Shown piece after piece: positions 37,388 to 47,153 of a stretch of DNA of 64,000 nt (its first letter is position 1; each line of letters begins with the position of its first letter). The stretch is taken from NCBI GenBank assembly GCA_949152475.1, contig OX424556.1, positions 14,442,664 through 14,506,663 of the forward strand, read 5' to 3'. A model generated the notes under the pieces. The model was not told where the DNA came from. It made no database searches and saw only the letters and a program-made list of their open reading frames with translations. A program made the translations under genes and the position numbers. The DNA comes from Terebella lapidaria (taxonomy: Eukaryota; Annelida; Polychaeta; Terebellida; Terebellidae).

Positions 37388-39445
37388 ATGGAATCTTCAC
37401 AACAGGTCACAAGCATGGATGCAAAGACAACAGTTCGGATTGTGAGAGGCTTAGGGGAATCTATGGAACCACACGCTGACCTGCTTGAAGCACCACAGTG
37501 CTCCAAGATCAAAGTACACGATGGATCAAAGTCAAATCTGGGAGACGACTCAAACACTGCCACTGACTTCGTGATATGTGGGGAGTCGAATCAGGCCCAT
37601 GAGGACAGAAGGTTGCATCTCCAGAGTCAGGGGTCTACTCCACCCACAACACCTTCCAGTCTTGTTGTCATGGATACAGCACGAGGAGCACAGCTCTTCC
37701 TCTTGCCCATGGTGCTTATCTCTCACTATGATTATTTTGTTGTCTGAAGTTGACAATATCCAGATACATCATATTTTGATCTAAGAAATGTTCTTTAACA
37801 GTTAAAACACAAAGGCCATTCTATCATGATTACATTATGTTTGATTGTAACTGTAAATGGTGAAGGTGGGTGCCTGGATGGGCCAATATAATTACCTAAA
37901 TGCACAGTTTTAGAATTCAAATGTGCATCAACTTCTAGTTTACCACAAGTAAAATAAGTACTTCACCATTTAAACAGATCACCTCTGCTGTGTTGATGCC
38001 AGTACCTGGAACAACTACCACCTCAAGCACTGCTGTGAATGAGCGACCCAAACCTCTGACAAGACCACACAACACAGCCAAGCTCAGGCTGGAGGATAGA
38101 ACAGCAGATGCTGGTACGCACGAGAGCTTTCACAATCACCATGGTCACCAGTGCCGGTGGCGAGGCTGTAGTGAGCTGTTCCCCTCCCTACAGAGCCTCG
38201 TCAATCACATCAGTGATGTCCACATCAAGATGGACTGTTTTGAGGAGATGTACGTTTGTCAGTGGTTGGATTGTCCCAGGAAAGGCAAAGGATTCAATGC
38301 AAGGTTTGTGCTGTTGCTGTGATTATTGCATAAATTATGATGTGTTTCAATGACGCTTGTTGTACGCTCATATAAGTTGCGATGCAACGTAGATCTGTAA
38401 GTTTTCTATTGTGGAAAGGCAGCTGGATCCCAAAATGAAAATTTAGTAGTTAACTGGTACTGAAGATATTGACCACTGAAATGTTTACATCTTGTTTCAG
38501 GTACAAAGTTTTGGTTCATGTCAGGACTCACACAAATGAGAAACCACATACCTGCTGTATCTGTGGCAAGAGCTTCTCCCGACTGGAGAACCTCAAGATC
38601 CACACAAGAACACACACTGGTCAGTCTCAACCCATGGCGTCAAAGCTAAACCTTCTCCATATCATACATCGTCTAAAATTGTATTGTAACAATAGTACCA
38701 GTTATCTCAAATTCAACAAATATAACCTATCGATATGTTATTTACAGGTGAGAAGCCATACACCTGCCCATACGAGGGGTGCAGCAAGGCATATTCCAAC
38801 TCGAGCGACAGGTTCAAGCATGTTTTGACCCACCGTAAGGAGCGACCGTTTCGCTGCAAGGCACCACACTGTAACAAAAGTTACACAGATCCCAGCTCTC
38901 TGCGTAAGCACATGCGCGTTCACGGCCATCACAAGCCCGAGAGCCAGAACGTCATTGAGGACCCGCTGTCGTGTGTAGACCTCTCTGAGTCTGCTGTGGA
39001 ACTGTCTGGACCCGTCACGCCCGTGGATCTCTCGGTGGCCCAGTCCTCAAATCCAGAATCGTGTTACCTGTCGACATCGTCACCGCCGCTTCCCGTGTAC
39101 AGCATACCGAGCACGTCCCCCGAAGTGTCAGACCGACTCCTGGCCAACCCTCTACTATCATCCGCTACAGCCAATGATGCCTTACCCAACGCCAGGGACA
39201 GTGTATCAAACGTGATACGGTGCAAAACTGAGCATGCAGCAGACAGCTGTGACGTTTCAGACATTTCAACTGTGGCTGCCATACGGCTGCCCCCAGAGCC
39301 GGTTCAGGTTGTTGACCCCACATCACCATCACTCTCCTTGGGGTCCCACACACCCGTCCTATCCCCAGAGATATGTAGTGACCACCGGACGAACTTGATT
39401 TGTGAAAGCTCAGACCAGGACCAACCAACACCATTTGAGAACTAG
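37388..39445 (+). CDS. GLIS2: GLIS2-type Kruppel/GLI-similar zinc-finger transcription factor
   Basis: A nuclear DNA-binding factor of the GLI/GLIS/ZIC class. Four exons join in phase: 37388-37711, 37978-38303, 38501-38619 and 38748-39445 (TAG), giving 488 codons plus stop. Five C2H2 fingers run in order: CRWRGC...HISDVH, CQWLDC...[60 protein letters not shown] (the last two interrupted by an intron in the linker) and [23 protein letters not shown]. The NEKPH linker with a short C-x2-C third finger and the CPYEGC fourth finger match vertebrate GLIS2 rather than GLIS1/3. The C-terminal region is Ser/Pro-rich and contains PVDLS, a CtBP-binding form. The first-exon donor (GTGCTT) is weak, so the exon 1-2 join is the least certain part. 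The start is the first in-frame ATG of exon 1; an upstream 5' exon is not excluded. Confidence 0.9.
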
Positions 39446-39508
39446 ATACATATGGACTGGGGAAAAAAGCTAGCTGAGATATGAACTTGTTGTTTCCTGA
39501 TCAAACTG

Positions 39509-39514
39509 AATAAA
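39509..39514 (+). terminator. polyadenylation signal of GLIS2
   Basis: AATAAA lies 64 bp after the GLIS2 stop codon. It is the first such hexamer downstream and is a plausible cleavage signal. Confidence 0.5.
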
Positions 39515-40572
39515 TTATATCATGAAATTTGATGAAGTTTGAAACTTTCCTTCCTCATGTTGCCACCACATTCAGGCGTTAGACTGTCCCAAATAAGTTT
39601 GTGTTTTTCTTCCCCTTGTTCCTGCTGAAATTAGATTGCTGATATTTTTGTGACTGACTATTTCACCTCACAAAGCATATATTCTGATATTAGGACATCC
39701 AAAATGAATCAAGTGTTTTTCTTCCCCTCGTCCTCGCTGAAAGTAGGCTCCTTATATAAGGCAAGGCTGCTAGTGAGTTAACAATTCCATGTCATGCATC
39801 AACATACGTTTTGGTAATTTTGGTACAAAGATGAAACGTAAGTGAGGAGGTTACTTTTGACTGATGTGACCATCAGGCAAAAGTGCTCATGCTTTTCGGT
39901 GTCTTTCCAAAAGTGTAAATCTCGGAAGTTGTTTGTGGTGTATCATTTGGTGTCCTTGACCTTAGATGACTTTCCTCAAGTGCAGGGTCGTGACCAATAC
40001 AAGACATGCAAATTATCCATTGGGGACAAAATGCTTGGAGATTATGTTTGGTTTATATTGTAACGTTTAGCGCCTGCTACTAGGGCGCAATTGCCCCACA
40101 CTGCGGCACAGTCATGGCAGGCGCCAGTCTTAACCAGGTAGTAGTCAGCCAGACGAGATCTGACTGATACATGACTCAGAAATGCCTCATCACTGTCATA
40201 TAGCCCGGTGTGTCAAGCCCAAGAGACATGGCAGCGGCTCTCAGAACACAAGCATATGGTCTGTTGTCTGGCCTCGCCGACGATCCACCAGGGGGATAGA
40301 ATCACAGATAGCCCTACACTCTGCCAGAGCCTGTACACACCATCCCAGGGCGAGAGACTACCAATCCAGGCACATGAGTGCCGGACCAAAGCAGTCTCTC
40401 TCATGGGCCCCCATGGAATTGTCCACGGGGCCCTAGGGCCCAAAACCTAGGAATCGGGAGCAGCCCATGAGAGCGCCACCGTCGTACTCTCACTTTGACA
40501 GCTCTGATACAAGTTAAAGACACAAAGACAGGCTGGCAGCATACTGCCAGCGCACGAGGACGAGTGTGTGAC
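39515..40572. other. GLIS2 downstream DNA, no supported gene
   Basis: AT-rich DNA with a repeated TTTTTCTTCCCC...TCCT...CTGAAA motif near 39605 and 39717. From 40070 a GC-richer, probably repeat-derived stretch begins (GCGCCTGCTACTAGGGCGC). No coding exon was recognised. Confidence 0.4.
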
Positions 40573-40573
40573 G

Positions 40574-40683
40574 TCACAGACTAGCCTCCGTTGCTCCCTC
40601 TTGAACTTGTTCAAGAACAGTTCAAGAACTGTTGACCCCTGTATAGACAAGTTCAAGAGGGAGCAACGTCGGCTAGTCACAGA
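40574..40683. mobile_element. 96-bp inverted-repeat element with 7-bp direct repeats
   Basis: Ends 40581-40610 and 40647-40676 are 30-bp inverted repeats starting CTAGCC, with two mismatches in the arm; the 22-bp inner part CGTTGCTCCCTC...AACTTGT is perfect. TCACAGA flanks both sides (40574-40580 and 40677-40683); the duplication can also be read as GTCACAGA, 8 bp. The spacer holds a repeated TTCAAGAAC. It resembles a MITE but is unusually short and non-coding. Confidence 0.7.
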
Positions 40684-41099
40684 TATGCAACAGTGGAGTC
40701 AGTCAATAAAGGATTGACCGTCATCAAGACGACACCTGCTTCGAAGTTGAAGGGGCCAAAGTATGGTGCACGAAAGCAGCCAAAAACCTATCACGATCTT
40801 TTGAGAAAAAATTCCCACAAAATTATCCATCCCAAATAGAGATCCATCACAAACTGAGCTATAACAGCTCCCAGATATTTAACTGCCAAAAAGTGTGAAG
40901 ACTGAGCGAAGTTTACCAAAAACAATGCCAAGTCTTGATCAAAATGAACCTACAGCCCGTGATATTGGCCAGCAATTCAGTATTGTAACACCAAGTGTAT
41001 TGTCCGAGATTTCTCACTGTCCATAGCGGGCCCAGGGCCAAGACAATCCATAAATACGAAGCCACCAAGATATCATCTCTATCAGCATCGCCCCCAGGT

Positions 41100-43390
41100 T
41101 GATGCCAGCTCAAAATGTACCCAATGATCTGGATTCAAGAGCCCAGCACAACATAAAAGCCTCCCATCGAGTTTGGAGGAGATCAGCGTTCCCTGAATAC
41201 AAGATCATGCACTTGAGAGGCATATTCTTCTGTGAAGCCTACAAATTGATTGAAAGCCTGGGGGCAGTCAGCTTCGCCTCATGAAATAGCGAAGGAGATA
41301 TTTGAGAGGAAATATGTACATGGATGCATGTCGAGAAAATACATTGTAGTGCTTCGTATGGGAGTGTTGGAGAGATTTCAGCCGGTCAGAAACAGACAAG
41401 CCTAAGATGTTGATCGTTTTGACCAACTCAAATAAATATCATAGAAACTGGAGAATTATATATAACAATTCATAAGAAAACTTCATGAGACCTTATTGGC
41501 ACATTATCATCGACCTTTGAAACTGGGGGAACAGAGAGTGTACAAGCATTGCAGCATTTTATCAGCCAGTTCTTCAAAACAGCATCAGGGAAGGTTAGAG
41601 GAGTTTCGAAGAATGTCTACGCAGATAAGCCGAAGAAGAAGAAGAAGAAGAAAACATCTGAAAAAAACTTGTGTCCCAAGAAGAACAGAAAGAAGCCGAG
41701 AATAGAAGACGTTGATGTAAAGTGTGTGGATAGTCACACGGATTGTGGGCCTGTGGGTGGTTCAAGAAGATGATTGTCGATGGATGCGGAGGACAGCCAA
41801 CGACGAAAAGGTGTGTTTGAAATGTCTGTCACATCACCGTGAAACATGTAATACATGCAGAAAATGCAACTTCGAAGGTTGTAGGTACTGTCATCATCGG
41901 CTTCTGTACGACACAAACACCAAACAGAGTGACAATCAAACAGCTGAGTAGGATACATTATTACATTGTATGATGATTTTTTACAACCAAAAGGGAATAA
42001 TACTCTACGCCCATGCTGCTGACATGGCGGAGATGAAAACTACATTTGCCCTGCTAACACTTACATTAGTGATCAGGAGAAATTAATTTGTTGTCAGATT
42101 TTACTGCAATGCCTTATTAGATGATGCCAGTACTACAACAAGTATTTACCAATATGTTGCCGACCAACTCAGACTGCTAGGAAAACCTGACAAACTGCGA
42201 GTACATGACCTTGAGGGAGGAACATTACAGTACTGTCACACTGAACAGCTCAGTTGTCGAGTTCACACCAGAGAGTGCAAGTGGTCAGCTGCAGAAAGAA
42301 ACAACAGCTTTCAGGCTACTGTATATTAATTATATTGGCCATTCAACTCAATGTTAAATGATCTTACTTTGACGGTCCATAACACCTTCCTAAAAAAAAA
42401 TCCCAGCCTAACCACTATGCTAGTTTTATCCCTCAACGTATTGGGCATCGCGTGGTAAGCATGAATATATTTGACGACACATGGGATTTTTCGCTATTCT
42501 GCCTTGAATGGACCCGGGGTGAAAATACCCAAAATTATGGGTACTGATGCCCATGCAAACCCCCTTTGATTCCCCAGCTCCTGAGAAGAACGCCAACAAG
42601 ATACTGCCTTGAAAACCGGGTCATTATATCCCAGCACTGCGTTCTTTCAGGTGAATATACACTCGTCCAGAAGTCTGGCCTAAAAAATATATGAGGCGAT
42701 GTTTAACAACAGTTTCCCTTTAAATTGCCTAAGTGAGGTCAACGCTAGCTGCTTGGCTGAGGGAATTACTGTACACTGCCCTTCACAATGAGACATGTTG
42801 TGGGCGACATGGGAGTCATGGGAAGAATACGAGAAACATTGGCCATATCTGCTCGACATCTCCTGGACATCTCATTTAGATTCTACAAAGAGTGCGGGAA
42901 TCATGTGCGGCATCAATGATTAGTATTTACAGAATGCCTCAGCTACATGTACAAATACAACTGAAGAAAACTGCCGACCCGTGGTGTACCAGTTCAGCAG
43001 AGTTGTGCTCTGTGTGGATTGTTTCCCTTGTCTGACACCTTACGTCGTACAACAACATGCCAAACAGTACCAGTCAAACTACTGTACCCAAGAGTGATCG
43101 GGACCATCCCGTATATGGATGATAACATGGCTAAGTGTGACGTATGTCAAGATTAAAGTTATATCGAAATCGGAGCGATCGGAGCGATGAATACCAACAA
43201 ATGGATTTTAAACTTGCGGGAAGGCCTGAGCAGTACTCCACAATAGAACTTCGTTGCTGCCGTGGATTTGGACAAGAACTATCTGTCCGAAGTGAAGTCT
43301 TTGGAGATGACAAGAATGTATCATTCATGTATCATTTAGGAGTTCATGTACTTTGGATAACATTCCAACCAGTCTCTTGAAAATTAAGAC
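41100..43390 (+). pseudogene. degenerate BEL/Pao LTR retrotransposon gag-pol
   Basis: Pieces appear in the expected order. A cysteine/histidine knuckle with a terminal CHHRLLY box lies at about 41805-41920, a BEL/Pao hallmark. A retropepsin-like ALLDDASTTTSIYQYVA lies near 42107-42165. A reverse-transcriptase stretch with VVYQFSRVV and YVVQQHAKQY lies at about 42985-43065, then PYMDDNM, the catalytic YMDD box, near 43110. A following DLDKNYLSEVKSLEM segment lies near 43262-43310. The pieces are in different frames with stops between them, and large parts of pol are missing. Long terminal repeats were not found. This is an old, dead copy, and its left edge is uncertain. Confidence 0.7.
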
Positions 43391-43394
43391 ATAT

Positions 43395-44060
43395 TCAAAG
43401 TTGTGCTTTCGGCAATCACCATGATTGTGAATCAATCACTACAAACTGGTGTCGTGCCCCCAGAGTAAAAAATGGCTCAAGTAACACCACTCCTCAAGAA
43501 GCAGCTTGATCCGTTGCAGCTACAGCACGACAGGTCTGTGTCCAATTTGTATTTCATGGGCAGTGCTTGAACGTGTAGTCGCGAAGCAACTTTCAGATTA
43601 TCTGACTGAAAATGGCTTTCATGATGACTTCCAATCTCCCTACAAACCAGCACGTAGCACAGAGACTGCACTAATCCGGATCAAATTGGATATAGACCAA
43701 ACCCTAGACCAATGTGATGGTGTTCTCGTTGTACTCCTTGACCTCAGTGCGGCGTTTGATGCCATAGACCATCCCACTCTCTTCAAGAGATTGGAAGAGG
43801 ACCTCAATACCCGAGGGCAAGCACTCAGCTGGATCCGGTATTATCTTGAGGATACATGTAGACGACAAATGGTCAGAGTCAAAGATGCTTTGTCAAAGGA
43901 AGTCCCTCTCTGGATGGGAGTGCCTCAAGGATCAGTCCTAGGACAACTCTTGCTTCTGATCTATATCCTGCCAATCAAGTCAATCATCGAAAGTTTCCAC
44001 ATATCTCGTCGTGGATAAGCTGATGACACTCAACTTTACTGCAGGGTTCCACTCAAAGTC
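43395..44060 (+). pseudogene. LINE reverse-transcriptase fragment (CR1/L2/Jockey-like), disrupted
   Basis: Motifs run in the normal order: KMAQVTPLLKK and VSNLYFM (about 43470-43560), then after a frame change VLERVVAKQL, PARSTETALIRI, VLLDLSAAFDAIDH (first catalytic Asp), GVPQGSVLGQLLL and finally ADDTQLY (about 44020-44040). There is a stop before KMAQVTP, a frameshift near 43560, and a TAA where the tyrosine before ADDTQLY is expected. Endonuclease and 3' parts are not recognisable. It abuts the BEL/Pao relic, so one element may have landed in the other. Confidence 0.8.
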
Positions 44061-45320
44061 AAGGTCGCATGTGATAAGTGTGATGAAGGAGACTGAATAT
44101 CCTCTATGATTGGCCCACGATATGGTTCCAGCCTGGCACATCACAGGGCTACAAGACAACTCTAGTCACTTGAGAAGGCAATGGTTACATATAGCTCCGA
44201 ACTACAGACTATATCGCAGAAGACAACAATTCAAACCATCCAATAGCCTTTGAGTAGAATCATGTGTCCGACAACGAACACTCACGGGATCATTATCGTT
44301 CCTTCCAAACCGGAATAACATCCGTCTGCACATAACACCTGAAGACCAGATTTATAGTGTAACCAAGACCCCTGTCGTCCAACATTATCTCGGGAACAGT
44401 CTTCACACGACATGGGGGTCACCTGTGGCATGTGCTCCAATGCCAAACTGTGTTGAGGCATTTCCATCACAATAAACAACAATCGTGTACATGAAACAAT
44501 TCTAAAAAAATGACTCAATGCCAGCAGAATTCAGAATTCCAGAAATGAAATTTACTGTAGTAGATTACAGAAATCACTCTGAGAACTTGGATAAAATTTA
44601 AATCGCTTCCACAGTATGGGATCCTGCTGTCAATGAGGACGTGAATCAATGTGCACGTTCAGTGACTTGATGCAAATCCCATGCTCTGATGCTCAATAAC
44701 CACAAGAAAACAGTAACGTCCGACATGCCTGCATAAAGACTCTTGGCTAGAACTCCCTAGTCGGCCAGTGGGTCCAGTAGGCTACACGTGCACGCATTTG
44801 GGTAGGATTGCAGGATATCAGTGCCGGTAGCAATATTCTTGTAGCAGCATACGGCAATGTGTCATGTATTAATACAAACTATTATGCTGACTGTATATTG
44901 TTCAAGTTCTTGACTGGTTAGTACTGAAATTGACACTGAAAACAACAATCAAGTGCAAGAATATAGAAATGCGCAACACCTGCCCTAACCATGCTGATTA
45001 TCGAGTTTCTACTGTGACCAGCTGCGTTATGATCCACAGAATCTAACTCTTGATTACTACTCGTGAAGCAGACGATATTTTTCTCACCATGTGACGTGGG
45101 TACGTCCCATCAAAATACAGATAAGCGGACGGACATGGAAGAATCAAACGTTGTTCGCCGTATTGAAACCATCAAATTGCACTTGTCCCGTGGAGGAATC
45201 ACACGGAATGGTGACAGATCCATCAAAGCTGATCGTTGTGCCAATGTTGCCAGTGCGAGCGTGAGTAGATCTACAATGCGTGACAAGTGCGCTTGCAGGT
45301 GCCCGCTGACTCCTGAATAC
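44061..45320. other. decayed repeat DNA, no supported gene
   Basis: Probably further LINE or retroelement debris. The frame at 45063-45362 (99 codons) matches nothing I know. No intact feature was seen. Confidence 0.35.
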
Positions 45321-45550
45321 ACAAAGCATAGGTCCCAGTCACAGTACTGTGTATCCCCATAAATAAGCCGACACAGTTATATATCAGTTGGATAATCCGT
45401 TTTCACAAGTAGCCTACAGTAAACGTCCAGTTCGTTTGACATGTGTCAACCAGCATTTTACTACACAAAACATAAATAGGCCGAATCAGTTATAACCAGT
45501 TAGATAATCAGTTAGCACATATACGTCCAGGCCGAGCGTACACAAAACAT

Positions 45551-46523
45551 ACGTCATGCAGTGGCGTAGATTTATATATTTAGTAGGGGGGTATGGGCGA
45601 GCGAAGCGAGACACAAACGGTCTGGGGGTCGGGGGGCGCCGTAAGCCCCCCGGATTTTTTTTCATTTTTAGCTCTTCTAGAAGCATACTCAGAGCATATA
45701 TGGCATTGATTTTCATTATATTCAGGGGAATTTTCCCCCACAATTTCTTCAAATTTGTTTGTGTCACTTTGTGAATTTTTTTTCATCAGCAAAGTTCACC
45801 TGTTCATGTATTATTATTGTTATATGAGCATAGAAATCACCAACTTATATGACCTCAAAGACATGACAGGCTACAAACTTGCTGGTACAGGTCAACCAAT
45901 TTACCAGTAACAAAAATTGCAAATCTTCACTAAAACTATTTTATTCCCATGTATGTTCAAGTACATGTAGTCAACTCAGAATTCACCGAATATTGATTTT
46001 CTTTGTGCTGAACGAGATGCAAAATTTTCTGCCAGTTCCTTGATATGCACATTGTCTAACTCATCTTTGTGGACATGGGAAACGCATACGGAGTTGAGTC
46101 GCTTCTGCGTCATGGATGAGCGAAGCCACGTCTTCAATCGGCGCAAAGCAGAAAAGCTATAGTATACTGTATAGATTTCTGTAGCCCGTAGGTCTTATGT
46201 GTTCTGGATTCAATGTGTGGGGGAAGTCTTCTTTTTGGGCGCTGTGATTTATGTCCATGTGCACAGGAAGAAGTTTTCGGGGATTGTACATTATTTATTT
46301 TGCAGTGATACTACATGTACATGTACATAGCAATGACCAATTTTCTACAAGCTATATCTGTTGGAGATGAATGAAGCTCCACTACGATTTTTTTTAATCA
46401 GGGGCACCATTTTTTTTGTACCGATTGAAGGGGGGATAATACATACTTCATCCCCCCCACCCTTTTTGTAGGGGGGAATGCATCCCCTCCATCCCCCCCA
46501 GGATTTACGCCCATGACGTCATG
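45551..46523 (-). mobile_element. hAT-type DNA transposon fragment with 8-bp target duplications
   Basis: ACGTCATG flanks both ends (45551-45558 and 46516-46523), the 8-bp duplication typical of hAT. The ends match as short inverted repeats: CAGTGGCGTAGAT on the left, CATGGGCGTAAAT as the complement of the right. On the minus strand 46161-45976 encodes YSFSALRRLKTWLRSSM...ENFAS and a stop, the C-terminal dimerisation region of hAT transposases of the ZMYM/TTF-finger type. Just upstream, the usual TER-SFSALR is split by about six extra codons (ATE, IYTVYY, SFSAL), and an in-frame stop follows farther upstream. The rest of the transposase is deleted, leaving 957 bp. Confidence 0.85.
45976..46197 (-). 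pseudogene. hAT transposase C-terminal remnant
   Basis: About 70 codons remain of the transposase inside the hAT fragment, ending with TGA at 45978-45976. The conserved SFSALRR and WLRSSM of the dimerisation domain are clear. The catalytic DDE domain and BED finger are absent, so the copy cannot move by itself. Confidence 0.8.
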
Positions 46524-47153
46524 TCACAGTACCATGTCATGTACTCACAATTTATCACAGTCACATAATCATTTAGTTAGCACACTATAATATGTGCAGG
46601 TGTTTTACACAAAACATATGTCACAGTCACAGTACCGTGTACCCCCATTAATAAGCCCAATCAGTTCTAATCAGTCAGATAATCAGCACAATTATTTGTT
46701 AGGGCGAAATCCACAAAAAATATGTCACAGTACCATATACCCCCATAAATAAGCCCACCCAGTATTATCAGTCAGTATAAGAAAATCAGTTACATGTAGC
46801 TCAGTTATATACGTCCAGGGTGTAATTTTTGGTAATCTCATCTTATTGTGAATTCAGAAATGTACGTTGGTTCCAATCTATAAAATCATAGATCTATTGA
46901 CTTGGAAAATAAAAGAGTATAGATTTAGAAGTACCATTATGAATAAATTTAGTGATGTGAGCTGATTAGGTTTGGATGGTAATTGAATGCAATATATTTG
47001 TGTAATTTATCGCTCATGTAGAATAGTATGATACTGCAATTTTCAACTTTCTATCAAATTTTTTAAACACATTTTTTGTTGATGTTTCTTGTGATGATAG
47101 GTGAGAACATATACCATACATATCGATAAGTAATAAAAGCTTTTTCTCTGCAG

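Larger units (their letters stand above)
45325..46830. repeat. degenerate tandem array interrupted by a hAT fragment
   Basis: Units containing CACAAAACATA, GTCACAGTACYGTGTAYCCCCA, TAAATAAGCC, CAGTTATAAYCAGT and ATACGTCCAGG recur before (45325-45550) and after (46516-46830) the hAT element at 45559-46515. Spacing is about 110-140 bp with variable loss of parts. The hAT insertion therefore split a pre-existing array. Confidence 0.75.

Noticed and set aside
41549..41773. lysine-rich 74-codon protein as a gene
   Set aside because: Simple AAG repeat lying within the BEL/Pao relic between gag-like fragments.
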